Of a stretch of 64,000 nt of DNA, positions 49,260-62,039 are shown one piece after another. Position 1 is the stretch's first letter, and the number at the start of each line of letters is the position of its first letter. The stretch is from Lepturacanthus savala. Lineage: Eukaryota > Chordata > Actinopteri > Scombriformes > Trichiuridae. The stretch lies in the NCBI GenBank assembly GCA_030544235.1, contig CM060463.1:19985690-20049689 (forward strand). Direction: 5' to 3'. Both the position numbers and the translations under genes were made by a program. The notes under the pieces were generated by a model. The model saw nothing but the letters and a program-made list of their open reading frames with translations, was not told where the DNA came from and made no database searches.

Positions 49260-49481
49260 ATGCACGGATAGATGGACGGAGGGGTGGACGGATGGATGGA
49301 TAGACGGATGGATAGATGGACAGATGGATGGATGGATGGATGGATGGGCGGAGGGGTGGATGGATGGATGGATGGATGGATGGAGGGGTGGATGGATGGA
49401 TGGATGGATGGATGGACGGAGGGGTGGATGGATGGATGGATGGATGGATGGATGGACGGAGGGGTGGATGGATGGATGGAT
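48947..49481. repeat. (GGAT)n minisatellite with 228-bp higher-order unit
   Basis: Tetranucleotide GGAT with variant units (GGAC, GGGC, GCAC, AGAT, GGGG). The variant string GATGCACGGATAGATGGACG occurs at 49031 and 49259, a 228-bp offset, with the following variants in the same order apart from one 4-bp unit. Reverse-strand open frames of Ser-Ile-His-Pro type are artefacts of this repeat. Confidence 0.95.
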
Positions 49482-49509
49482 TTTTTGTTACTGTAGTCAA
49501 TTGAATATT

Positions 49510-49678
49510 TTTTTAGGAAAATGTTCATCTTGTTTTCTGAAGACAAAACCAAATTGACCCAAATCAGGAAAAAAATGAAATTACCTAAAATATCTGCCAG
49601 TAGAAGATAGTTATATTCAATATTGGACTCATTGTACCAGAAACAAGACATCTTCACCAGATTTCGGTTTTTGCAGAG
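49510..49678. mobile_element. foldback element copy (right arm)
   Basis: Contains AAATATCTGCCAGTAGAAGA, TTGGACTCATTGTACCAGAA and TTTCGGTTTTTGCAGAGTGG. Followed immediately by a second short GGAT run (49680-49705). Confidence 0.65.
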
Positions 49679-49969
49679 TGGATGGATGGATGGATGGATG
49701 GATGGGTACATTACCTGCAAAAAGTTGTACTGTTTAACTGAAGAGTTTGAAGGTTGGACTTTCCGGGACCTCCTACACACAAGCACTGTTGCCAAGAAGT
49801 AACTTTGTTTTTTTTTCCATAAAATTGCTTGCAAGCATTGTCATAGGTTGCATTTGTTTTTTGTTTGTTTTTTGGCTTGTTTCTAAAGTTTAAGTCACAT
49901 TAAAATACAGTTTGTTATTGGCTGTAAACCAGTATTTCTCACAAGGAGACACAATTATCACGGTAGCAA

Positions 49970-50768
49970 ACATAGGTGTCAAAAGGATTCACGTTCATTG
50001 CTCAGTTATAAGTATAAATGCTAAGGTTCAAAAATACTTCCATAGAAACTACTGGTTTCAAATTATTATTAGGCTACATCCACGATTACAGTTGTTAAAA
50101 TGGCAATATATGATATATGCAATATAATATAGCAAGAGTTTTAGTTTGAGATATATTCAAACTATTGTGTTAAAACAATAGTTAACAAATATGAACAGAT
50201 GCTTCAAAAGCCTTCACATTCATTACTCAAGTATAGATACTAGGGTTTAAAAATACTTTTGTAGAAAAAGTTCTGGTTTCAAAACTGCTATAAAAGTAAA
50301 AGTAATGAAAACAATAACTCAGTCAAAACAGCTGTAATCACTTTTTGGCAACAGATATAGCTATTTGCTGCATGTGTTGTATTGGATTGGTATTAGTGAG
50401 TGAATGAGCTAAAATATATTAAATATAACAATCAAAAATGAGAAGTGATTTTAGGCAAAAACAGCATTTAACTACCAATATATGAGCTGTTATCAGCAAG
50501 AGAACAAATGCATTTAATGCCTTATATTGTCCTTTTAAAGGTATTTTAACACTAAAAAAAGGACTGGATTGGTTATAATTCATAGCACAGAGCAAGTCAA
50601 ATAATGCACTTTTTGGGAGAAAATCACTTTTTGACAGTTCCGATGAAAACAAGATGAAACGAAGTAGGAGTAACAAGGATATTTTGGACTATAGTATAGT
50701 ATATAGTATAGATACCCAAACCTTTTACTTACGTAAAAGTATTTGTACTTAGTTACCAGACACCTCTG
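49970..50768. mobile_element. dispersed repeat with CAGAGGTGTC-type ends, copies 6a/6b (reverse)
   Basis: Two partial copies in tandem. Both contain the CATTCATTACTCAAGTATAG / TTCATTGCTCAGTTATAAGT start and the TAGGGTTTAAAAATAC block. The second ends TTAGTTACCAGACACCTCTG at 50768. Confidence 0.65.
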
Positions 50769-51849
50769 GTGCCGAACATGAAATAATGTTCAATAATGTC
50801 CACTGGACTTTTCACTCATCTTTTGCATTTGGTGTCATGTAAATCCTTCAAGTGGTTTCTAAGGTCTAAAGTTGCCTCTTTTGGGCTCATTTCCCTTACA
50901 CCTGGTTGCTTCTTTCTCTCGCGAGATCTGGCAACGCAAGCCCCCCAAGCCCCTTTTTTTTTTTTGTCAAGCGACTCAATGGGACAATAAGCAAATGACA
51001 GATAAGGACTGATTTGCTTAAAGCGAAACCCCGAAACTAAACAAACCATTACGTTTGTGCTGCGGGAGAGCTGGGTTAGCGCTTCTAATTCAGGTGAATT
51101 GCAGACAAATTTCCCCTGGCTGGCACACTTACAGCTGTAATAATACAGAGAGGGCCGCAGACCGGCCTGCACAGTGTCCACACATGGCCCGGGTCTCGCT
51201 GCAACACCTCACACAGCAGACTGGAGAAAATACTGCATGTTAGTTACACGTGTTCAACAAGCTTTTACACATGTAAAAGCCTCTTTTTTTTTAGTGACAA
51301 AGAAAAAGTAATATTTATTGGTTTGTTGCGCGCAAATATTCAGATGTTTTACATTTGTAAAGCTTAAAAAACACATGCGAATGAAAAGTCTTCTCCCCAT
51401 GATGTGCGTGCGTGTGTGTTTCTGCGAGGGGGAAAACGTGGGACAAACCCAGGCCAGAAAGACAAAGCGGGGTAAATCTGCCCGTGTTTTCTTTACCAGG
51501 AGCGCCATGTTTATTTTCTGTTTCTTCGGTTTCAAAGCGTGGGCACCAAACTGCAAAGGAAACACGAATGATTAAAATTAAAGTGCCTTGATTGAACGCT
51601 GTTTTTCCAGCCTGTGGCACAAACATTCGCCGTTTTGTCCTTTTATAGGGATTTTTTAATGACCTGTTGGGAACACTTGGCCCTAAATGATGTGTTACAG
51701 GAAATAAACTTCAGAGAGATACGCCTCACCATTGCCCTCAGTCAGATTTATGTAAAGCAGATTTAATGGGTTTGATGTTTACAACAGTTAGCATTTTGCA
51801 GCTTTGAACTCGCGGAAAACAGCAATATCCAGCAGCTCTCTGTTATGAT
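50769..51849. other. intergenic, no gene
   Basis: Moderate-complexity sequence with overlapping short open frames on both strands, none recognisable. A short hairpin at 51261-51280 before a T-run is probably chance. Confidence 0.5.
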
Positions 51850-53600
51850 TAAGCTGAATGTGAACAGTATGCAAAGTGGGAGTTCTGCAAAGAGGCCAAA
51901 AAAAATGCATCCGGGAATAGAATAAGGACATTTTCACTTTGAATCCCCATCACCGGGGGCCACACACTAGCGTATATTTTTCGCCCGGGGTCCCGCGCCG
52001 AGGGGGGAACCTTCGCCGGTCGGGCGGGCCTCGAGAAAAAACCCCTGGCTCGCGCACGTGCGCGCGAGAAGCGAAGGGCAGAGCAATGACACGGTCCTGA
52101 GCGCCTGATTGCAGGCATCTTGAAAAGATCTGGCTGGCTCGGGCTCGCCACAGGTCTCCTTTCAGTGGGCTGTCATTACCGCCGAGGTGAGCTCTCACAC
52201 GCCGACCCACACACACATGCTCCAGGGGTAGAGGGGAGGACGGGGGCGGGTGGGGGGAGGGTGGGGGCAGCGGGATGAATGAGCACACTGAGGCCTGGGC
52301 CTGATCAAGTGAGCGGCGGCCGGGAGTTGGTGTAAGGAAATCCTCTGGTGGGACTATCAGAGCACATTAGACTGAGCAGGCCCCGGCTCTGGGACACGCA
52401 GCTGCGGCGGGAGCACACTGAGGCAGTATTTCAGCGGCTCGCTAAACGCCGCCGCTTTAATCCCAATATAAATATGTTAGCCAAATTGGAAAAAAGAGGC
52501 CTCATTTACCCATTTCACAAATATTCTATGTAACGAGGATTAATTACTTATGCGGACGTTAATCATCAAATAGCCACGTGAAGCGGGGGTAAATAAGGTG
52601 CGGAAAAGACCCACCGCCTTCGCCCGGGGGCCCGATAAAGTCGCCTTTTGTGCGCTCCGACCCACCCGTGGAAGTGGAGTTTCGCAGCTGCTTTCGATTG
52701 GCTGTCACGCGGCTGCGTTTTTCTGTCATTCGGACGATGGGGAATTCATCAAAGTCAACTCGGACGCGCGTGCGTGTGCGCGTCGCAGCCGTCCCGACAG
52801 GTGTGCCGCTCCTCTAACGCACGCAATCAGAGACTGTTTGTAAACAGTCTGTCCTTTCTCAAAAAAGTGCCTCGGAGATTTGCTCAAGGAAGTGAAATTG
52901 CTGCAAAACGACCTCATTTGGCACCGGGCTTCAAGCTCGTATGCTTGAGTGAGCGTAATTGCTGTAGGTAGAGGGGGGTGGGGGGTGGGGGGCGCTGGTG
53001 GGGGTAAACCCCAGCTTTAGGTTTGCTATCTCTGGGCATACCTTCCTCTAATAACAACTACGGCTTGAAATCAAACCCGCTCAGTGTTTGCTTCTGAGAG
53101 GTGATTAGCCGGAGAAGTTAGGATTTCAAATAGCTCTAATTGGGGGCTGCTATATTTACATTAGCCCCAGATTTATCATTGAATTTGTGATTCGTTTTAA
53201 ATGGATTAGCCCCACGCATTCAGTTTCGGAGCAATTGTGCTCAAGTGGAGCGTGCACGGCAACAGATTGGTTCGGAAAATTGGTTTCATTATTGGAAATT
53301 ATTTGCCATTTGCACAACAAGCAACGGCGTAATCTCCCCTTTTTTTTTTCTCGTCGTCAGCGGAGCAAAATGAGGATGTTACCGTTGGCCCGCTGTCAAG
53401 TATGATGCATGTGCTGCAGCTAATACCTGCCGCGCTGCACAGAACCCAGGCTGCGGCCTTTTGTGTTGGTGCTCGAGCGCGTGAAGAGGCGACTTGTTGA
53501 GTCGTCCCCGGCTATAGTATCTCTCGTGTCAACTGGAGTGGTTTGATCTGTGAGGCGTGTGTGTGTGAGTGTGTGTGCGTGTTAGCAGACGTGACCTGGG
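51850..53600. promoter_or_regulatory. candidate regulatory region, GC-rich then TAAT-rich
   Basis: Repeat-poor sequence. About 51950-52330 is GC-rich with many CG dinucleotides. About 52330-52600 and 53000-53400 have enhancer-like texture, with motifs such as GAGGATTAATTACTTATG, GATTAGCCGGAGAAGTTAGG and TTTACATTAGCCCCAGATTT. Inferred from appearance only. Confidence 0.35.
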
Positions 53601-55560
53601 CCAGACGTGGAGCTTCATGTTGGGTGTCAGGCGGACCGAGCCGTAGCTGTCAACAGCGATGCTTTATGGGGGCATTTCCTCCGCCGCTCTGACATGTGCT
53701 GTCACCTCAGTGTGGTAGACACTTCCATCTGCCCGCTAACAGCCACTGCTGTCAGCACACACACACACACACACACATACACACACACACGCATGTTTGT
53801 TTTACTCTCCAGCAAGGGCACACACACACACACACAGAACAGCAGAGAACACCCACTATCATATATCCACCAACACACCCCTGTTGTCTGCCAAGAAAAC
53901 GATCAGGATGGACCGGATTAGAAATATCTCAGCTGCTGACAGCTTTTCACCGGAATAACTTAACGACTTGGCTCTGAAGTCTGAGGCATTTTTCATCACG
54001 TATCACTTTAAAGTGGTAAGTGTGTGTTGTCTTTGCTGCCGCGCACAGCACATTTGGCTTTCACTGATATTTGAAGTCCAACATTGATGTTGAAATTGCC
54101 AATTGCTGATATCTTTGGATTTTGGTCTCTCTACATGTTACTGTTAACATCCTCGAACAAGTCCAAGAATTCAGTGTTTTACTCCAAGTTTAGTTCTTAT
54201 CAATGTGGAAGACACACGAAACAGTGTTTATAATACAGAGTAAAGGCGGTGCTCTGGGGAGGGCAATGTCTTTCAGCTGACTTGTCGTCTGGCTCACTCT
54301 GTTCTAGATTTAAATATCTCAACAGCTATTGGACGGGTTGTGAAATCTGCTGCACGCAAAATCCCCAGCGGATGATTCCTAATGGGAGATAATTACTTGA
54401 GTTTTCATCTCAGCCTCGTCAATTTGACAGGAAAAATGATGACTCAGTTCTGATCAGTCCGCTTTGAAATTAAGGCTCAGTGAATAACTTTATCAAATAT
54501 CCACATATAGCTATCAGCATGTCAAGCTTTGAGTTCTTTTTTTTTTTGTTAATTTCACATTCCAACCAGAGAAAATACATTTAAAATTAAATCTTATTTT
54601 TTCTGGACCAAAGTATAAAAAAAAAATCACAAAATACCTGACCACAAAACAAAGAAAACAATAGCATACCCTCAAAGGTATCTGGTTGTGTCAAAGTGCA
54701 AATACCTAAGTGCAATTTGTTGATATTAATACACCATTTGTTTGTTAATATTAATACACTTTCTCAACATTTTCACATTTTAACACAGCAATGTGTTAAA
54801 CTTGCTAAACTGCTAAAAGTTACTTGATAAATGTTTAACCTGCTGACAAGATAACATGCTAAATGTTACACTTACTCGCCAGACATTACATTAACATGTT
54901 AGCATGATGATAACCATGAGATTGTTTATATACTAGAATGCTAAGTGTTTTACATGCTAAATGTTATCTAAACATCAGCATTTACACTATAACATGCTCC
55001 CTGCTAAGTGTGTAGCTACATGTAACCAAGAAAGTTTGCTGCTAGCAAAGCTACAGGCATTTTAACTTTAGCTCTTCCAAAGTATTTCAAATATGTTTGC
55101 TAACATTATGTAGCCTACAGCAAATATATGTAATTTTGAAATTATATTTTATATAAATATATATTTTATTTGAGTGTAATACACCTAAAGCTTCTTACTG
55201 GCACACATAAAAAGCATGGCATGAATAATCTATTCTACTGTATATCAGGTTCATGCTTTGTATTAGCACAGTGATATATCAGTCTAGCTTCATGTATATA
55301 TTCTATGTTATGGTATACGCTACCTGCTTTGAAGAAAAATGTGAGTACTCTAAACGTGTTGAGTAGCAATAATCAAACAAACACGAGCAGATCCGGTTTT
55401 ACAACTGCCTGCCGAGCGGGTCACCTCCATCTTTGGAAAGATCACGGCGGAGCTGAACAAAGGCAGCGGATGATTCATGCCGTCAGTGCCGGGTCTCGGT
55501 GAGTGTGTCAGACGGAGCGGGAGGGCGGGCGGGCGGCGGGGGACCACCCCTCGGGAGAGG
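53601..55560. other. intergenic, CA repeats and degenerate GCTAA repeat
   Basis: CA microsatellites at 53757-53792 and 53819-53837. About 54770-55060 is a degenerate tandem of GCTAACATG/TGCTAAATGTTA-type units, a class common in fish. No gene. Confidence 0.6.
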
Positions 55561-57000
55561 CAGGACACGCTGTTTGTTGGGGCCGTGATGAATTGGCTGC
55601 ATGCTTGAACCCAAAGGTTGGCAAATTAACAGTTAATTAGAGGTTGATAAATGACAGATTGACACGGGCCCTCCACCACCGCGGCCCTCTCCCGCTATCT
55701 CGCCGAGGCAAGTGTTTATGTGCTGGTAACAAGTGTCGGAGCAGACTGTTATGTCTGCAGTTTGTCACAGCGGTGCGATTGCTCTCAGATGTTCTCTCCC
55801 CCGTCCCCCTCCACAACCAAAACCACCCACCAACCCCCTTTTTTTCCAATCTTGCCCCCAATTACCTTCAGTCCTGCCCCCCAATGGCCCGACCCTCCCT
55901 TGCCTCTCTTGCGTTCAAGTTAAGGCACTTATCCATCCTCCTTGCACCCTTTTCGCTCAAATTCAGGCACATGTGAAAAATATCCAGCTGAAATTTCATT
56001 AGGTTTTCGAAAAACCTTTCAGCGGCCGATGAAAAGCCATCAGCTGACATTTTCCGTTTCCACTAGGAATCATTCTGGGCACGATAACTGCATTTTTACT
56101 GCCCGATTGTGTTCCCGGCCGTGTCTCAAAGAAGGCAATAATTTCAGGTTTGATGTGAATCGGAGGCAGGTTCTTTGTGCTTGACGTGCGTAATGAGCGC
56201 AGAGGAAGACATATTTGACCTAACAATACCGCCTGCCGTTGGCAAACGGGCTCGAAATGGTCTCATGTTTAGCGGAGCCGTGGCAGAAGTGGATGAAGAA
56301 AGACCTATTAATGGTAGCGGTCCAAGAATTCATCTTCCGTTAAACCTCTCCTTGTGTATTTTTCCTTTCACTAAGAGTTTATATGAACAAGAAGCCTTTT
56401 CTCACTCGACCCTCTGAAAAACAGAAAAAAAAGAGGAGATATAATGGATATTTTGCTATTAAGTGCAAATTAGTGTCAGTTTTGCAGCACAAAATCTGTT
56501 TCCTCCCCTGACATTTCCTTTACTAGAGGGCAGGAAGGTAATTTCCAAATAAAAGTGAGCAAAATTGCACAATAACACAGCGCTGCCTCACCACATGTTA
56601 CCCTTCTAGGTAAATGCCTCTTGATTGAGTGGTTCTGAGGGGAGAAGACAGTTTTGTGAAATATGTCCTGAACTGCTTTTGAGTCATTCATGTTTCTACA
56701 GCAGCGGGGGGAGGCAGAGGAAACAGCAGCGCGTATATGTACATTCATTACTGTGGACTTGGCATGAGAGGGAGAAATAATGTGCTTCGGCTCGGTTAGT
56801 GACTGCCAGAACAAAGCACATACAGTGCTGGCGGCTACAGCACACCGCCGGTCCTGGAGGAGCGGGGCGGGGGGGGGCTATTTGCTGAAACACTCAAGCA
56901 GGAGTTTTCTGTGTCAAAACCATCATAGGATATGAATTAATACGTCTTTGACGCCGTGTTTTTCAAAGATTAAGAAAACAGTTAGCATGGAAATCGAAGT
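55560..57000. promoter_or_regulatory. candidate regulatory region with PBX/HOX-MEIS-like site
   Basis: High-complexity sequence. AATTAACAGTTAATTAGAGG is followed by TGATAAATGACAG at 55645-55657, which overlaps a PBX-HOX type core (TGATAAAT) and a MEIS/PREP core (TGACAG). About 55980-56350 has similar texture. Motif function is inferred. Confidence 0.35.
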
Positions 57001-58300
57001 GAACCGCACCTGGTTTCTTCTCAAATCTGATTCTGATTCTTTCTCCTTGGATCATTTCTTTTGAGGGAAAAAAAAAAAAAAGGCTTATCGGGGACATAGC
57101 ATTCATCGCCTCGGAATTAGTGGCAGTGAGAAAGCGGAAAAACGAGCTTTCTGAGCGAGCGGGGGACCCCGCAGACCTGGAAAGGCGATCGTTATCATTA
57201 ACCCCAGTCCCCGACTGATATCGCTCGGCCTCGCTGGCGCACGCCGACCTGCTCGGCCCCGGGTTTGGAAAATGCAGCCCTGAGAGGGGGCCACCTCTGT
57301 CTTCCTTCCAGCAGCCCTCGGCAGCTGGTTGTGCTGCTTGTGAACGCCTCATACCGTCGCTCTCCCCCCAACTCCAGAGCGACGGTATGAGAACACAAAG
57401 CCTGTCATTAGCGCCGAGAAGCGAGCGGTCACTTGCCAGGCTCCGAAGCCAAGAGTCCAAATGTTTGTATCCCCTTTCCTGTCTGAAAACGGAAACAATT
57501 TGGTTTAGTCCTAACAGTACAGTACATCTCAGCTCCAAAAAAGCTTGTGTGTATGTGTGTGTGTGTGTGTGTGTGTTGAAGTTTCTGGGTGCCATTTTGG
57601 TTGCTGGAGTGCTCGGAGCCAGCATGAGTCACATCACTAATGTCAGGAGCATTACTCTCATTATTTCATGGTTAGTTTGACACATGGCTAATATTCGGAT
57701 GGCAGGAGTTGAAATGAGCAGGCCGTGGAATATGAAGTGAAAATATGCAAGTGGGAGGTCTGCTAGTGTGTGCGTCCCCATGTGTGTGTGTGTGTGTGAG
57801 TGGAGTGTGTGAGTAGGGGAGGGGCATCTGGAATCTGCCAAACAGTTCCTGACAGAACAGTGCCTCTCTCGGCCATTTCCTTCAAACAGCAATCAGGCCG
57901 AATCAAAGCAGCTGCTCTGCTCTTGAATACTCCAATTGCGCTAATCAACTCCGTTTAGCAGCTCCTCGGCTGGCGAGGGGCTGAGCCACACCGCCTACTG
58001 AACACACACACACACGCACGCATGCACGCGCATGCACACACACACACATATACGCTAACTCACACGAGCTGGGCGCTGCGGGCTCGGGCCACCATTCAAA
58101 AGTCCAGTCAGAAATAATAACACTTATTTTATTAGGCCTGCTGGAGCGGCGCCAGCGACATTTAACAATCTTACACATGTTGAAACGAAGGCAGGCATGG
58201 AAACGGTGAAGCCGAAGGACTGTTAAAGATTCATACAAATCATCTTCTCATTTCTGGCTCCGAGCGGAGCAAAGAAGAAGGGGGGAAAGATTAAAAAAAA
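57001..58300. other. intergenic, GC-rich patches, GT/CA repeats and a perfect hairpin
   Basis: GT runs at about 57546-57576 and 57780-57799, and CA/CG-rich repeat at 58000-58050. The notable object is the inverted repeat at 57348-57391. Overlapping open frames on the minus strand are unrecognised. Confidence 0.6.
57348..57391. repeat. perfect 16-bp inverted repeat with 12-nt loop
   Basis: Left arm CTCATACCGTCGCTCT (57348-57363), loop CCCCCCAACTCC, right arm AGAGCGACGGTATGAG (57376-57391). The arms are exact reverse complements. Too short alone for a typical pre-miRNA. Confidence 0.95.
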
Positions 58301-60250
58301 AAAAAAAAAGCTGAGCAAAATGCGATAATGCAGCGGGAGGTGGGGGGGTGCTACATTATTCTCCTGGATCTGTTACTCTGCAGCAGCTGTTGTGTCTATT
58401 GTATATGACAATTCCAGTCTAAACTACATGGCACTAATCCGCCAATTTCCATTCACTCAGATGACAACAATTCTGGTTAATCTTGTATGTTGAAAGCTGC
58501 GCAGCAGTGATCCAAACAAACGTCTGGAGCAGGCTTTGCCTTGCCTACCCCTGGATGCTCTGATAAAGAAAACAATGCTAATTGTTCGGACTTGCCTGGT
58601 GATTTCAGCTCTGGTGAGTCAGCCCCGCAAATCCATTTTTGTGACTTCAGCCCTGCTCGCTGTGATCACCGTTACATAAATCCTAACATTTAACAACACA
58701 AAGCGGAGGAAGTAAAAGCACACAGAAAGTGTTTCAATGTGGTCTGGCCGCGCAGCCTTGGCCCTGGGAGAGACTTCCTCTGTGAAGTATTTAATGTTGG
58801 AAGCGTTCTCTCTACAAACACAGAGCACCTGGGACAACAGCGGCGGTTCCAGGGCCGGTGTTAATCAGCGGCAATGCAGACTGGCAATCAACAGTACCCA
58901 CAAGAATACAATTAATATGGTATGCTGGCTCTCTATAAAGCCATGCCGCCTCACTTATGAAAACAAAAAATTACAGCGTTAAACTGCTCTAAACATTTGG
59001 GAGAGGCTGTGCGGTACATCCAGAGAAAATCGTCTTGATTGCTAAAAAGGATTTCAAAGACTTTGAATGGAAACTGGATGAAAGTGGGAAATGAAAAAAG
59101 AAAAAAAACCCAAGCTGCTTTAAAAGCATTCTTTGCCCCACTGAAGTCAATTATTTTCTTCTGTTTCAGTCAGACAAAACATGTCCTCCGGACATTTGTG
59201 CAGTGTCACTCGACGTTGCTTGAGAGGATTTTCAAGCAGAGGTATCCCCGACTGCCCATGACCATCTGCAGTGAGACAGATGCTTCTCAAGCGTAACTGA
59301 AAGTAGACCGAGAGGAACAGGCCGGTCCATGCGCTTTTACTTTCGAGGAAGATGTAACTGGTTAAAGGATCATACTGATTAGCTACTAATTCATTCAAAA
59401 ACAAAAGTGAACGCACCCAAACTGTCAGAAAATGACCTTTCACAGGCACAGCTAACAGGGTCAGTGTTTAAAATGTGATGGACCTTCAAAGTCTTAATTT
59501 GGTGAATGTACAAAACTGAAAGATAAAAAAAACACAGCTTCAGAAACCAGAAATACCCTTTAAACACCTTTAAAGAGTCCATTTTTTTGGTGAATTCAGG
59601 GCCGAAGTCCGCAACAAGCTGCGTATCACACACACATTTGACATATTACAGACTTATATAGAGACAAAGTAAAGTGCTAGCATCTGTTCCGCATAGCTTC
59701 TGTAACTCAATGCAAACCCTCATACAGCATTTATTTCATCTCTCTTTCTAAAAAAAAAAAGATCTACTAAAGTGCTTGCGTTCAAGACTTTGAAACCCTC
59801 AGGGTTGTAATAAATTTAAACGATGATTATTTTGTGACCGTACCAAAAACTACAGCTCCCATTAAAATTTAATGGCATGGCAGCAGCGGATACTTACATC
59901 AGCGTTACTTGCTTTCGTCCATATCCATAAATTCCCCCAACGCTTTCTTCCAAAGTCATTTTTCAACTTTTTAGTTATAATCTGGGCTGCAAAGACTTGT
60001 ACGGCGTCCACCCCCCCACCCTGAGCTGCTGTTATTAGACATGTCTGAACTCGCCGTGACCCTTCCGCTCGCTCACGGACTCGCCTCCTCTGTCAATCTG
60101 TGACTTTTAGCCCACAATGTCTAGCGTTTATGGGAAATGGCATTTGTAAATGCTGCTAAAAACAGAAACATGGAATAAATAATGAATATTAGATTATTAT
60201 TTGGATGTTAGATTAAAATATGTACGTATATTATATTTAAATATCACACT
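58300..60250. promoter_or_regulatory. candidate regulatory region (58380-59300) then plain flank
   Basis: About 58380-59300 is repeat-poor and complex (GCACTAATCCGCCAATTTCC, CTCTGGTGAGTCAGCCCCGC). The remainder is ordinary AT-rich sequence. No exon seen. Confidence 0.3.
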
Positions 60251-62030
60251 CTTCTTCATGACCCACATGACATACGGTAGAGTAAGGCTGTGCCCTGAGA
60301 ATTTTTTTTTTTTTAATTACTTGCATCATTGCCAATGTGAATTTGAATGAATCAATTTTCTTATGCCAGTAATTGAATGCAGAAATTTCTGTTTTCAGTT
60401 CAGCTTCCTGTAAGGATGTTATAGCTAACGTGCTAGCAAGGCTGATTTATTCGTAGAAACATTAGCATAACATTTGGGATCGTTATCTGGGTTTCCATAT
60501 AAATGCATCAAAGTTTTAGAGCAGGTTTTGTGAAATGTGCAAAAAGAAAAAGCAAATTGATTCTTGTTACCATTCTTTCCCCACATGTCTTCCACTCTCC
60601 TCCACCACCATTTTTTGAAACTATAGCATATTTATTTGTAATTTTTTAAAAGGAAGAGGAAAAGGTGGATGGAAAGGCAATTATTGACCAATGTCAACTC
60701 CCCCCCTTCACTGCACCCCATTAGCCCCGATAACTAGCTAATTTACACCAACTGTCCGTGCAGATAGACAAAAAAACAACCTCAGAACAACAAATATTTA
60801 AAACCAAACAATATATGAAAGTCCATCAGTGTGAAGAACAATCTGTTTGAAATTATATATATCAAAAATAGTTTCCTCTTTAGCCGCTAATTGCGCCACA
60901 ACATGCAAAAGCAAGTTGTCATGTTAGGAGACTTAAAATCAGTAGTGACTTTACTACCAGCACAGATTATATGTATCTGCTGTAAGAGGCAGAGTTTAAA
61001 AATATATTAATGAATCACTTTTAGGCCACTACTTTACATATTGACCTATTTTACAGACCTGGCAGAGTGTTAGCATGTGTGTTTATGACATTGTGTTCAG
61101 ACACAATGAGAAGGAAACACAGGAGGGATACAAGCAAAAGCTTCAAATGCGTTGTGCTTATCTGAATTATGTCAAAGGTGGAGTAGGTTTCTACCTATTA
61201 AAATAGATATTTTCAGTTATATTGTATTAAAAAAATTTCAACAACTTCCAGGAGTTGGAGTGGACCTTCAAAAAAAAGCTGTCCCCAGCATAACACAATG
61301 GAGAGAAAGACGTTTTATTCATCATATAGAAAACCACAATAAATTCATAGTTAAATAGATGGTGAATTTTACCCATCTCTTTTTACTTACATATTCCATT
61401 ATTCTTCATATATTCAATTTTTTAAATTTGGATTAGCCTTTTTAAAATATTTTTTTCAAAGTATGTTTGTATTGTGAATTATTTCTAGTAGGAGTGGAAA
61501 AACACCAACAAAGAAGTATTATTTCCTGAACAATCTTCATAAGAGACATGTAAAGAATGTAATTTTAAAGAAGTGCATTTCCGCTGAGTTTTCTGTTGAA
61601 AAGAATCTCAGTTGAGTTTTGCCTGTTGCATCTGGAAATGCGTCCTGAAAGCTTGAAGTGACCAAGTTGTGGGCCTGATGGGGCCAAAACATTGAGCTGA
61701 AAGACACTAAATGCAGAGCTGATGGGAAACTGCAGTCTGAGACAATTCTATGTGGGCTTGTCACCACTGATGACTGCTTTCACATTACACATGGTCATTT
61801 TATCTGTCATGAAATTAACTATTCCCACTGTTTAAACGGACATTGTTTAAACGTTTGAAACTATTTTAATTGGCTCTTGCATTATGAAGAGAAATGAAGT
61901 GCAACATGACCTCATAACCAGCTAAACTGCAGGCCGAACTGCTCAGAAAGAACTTCTCAACACACTGATATGTGAAAAAAAAAGCTGCAGACTTAATAGC
62001 CTGCTAGAAAAAAAAAAAAAAAAAAAGTGC
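60251..62030. other. intergenic, AT-rich, no gene
   Basis: Homopolymer runs and AT-rich sequence. No recognised repeat boundary, open frame or RNA gene. Confidence 0.6.
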
Positions 62031-62039
62031 ACACTGGCA

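Noticed and set aside
48821..49834. 337-codon minus-strand open frame and overlapping plus-strand frames
   Set aside because: Made of Ser-Ile-His-Pro or Met-Asp-Gly-Trp repeats created by the GGAT minisatellite; no start context or homologue.
51261..51280. Hairpin GCTTTTAC-ACAT-GTAAAAGC followed by a T-run
   Set aside because: Looks like a bacterial terminator, but the window is eukaryotic, and 8-bp stems with short loops are expected several times by chance.
52598..52971. Overlapping 81- and 107-codon plus-strand frames
   Set aside because: GC-rich sequence keeps several frames open at once; no homology, no consistent splice sites.
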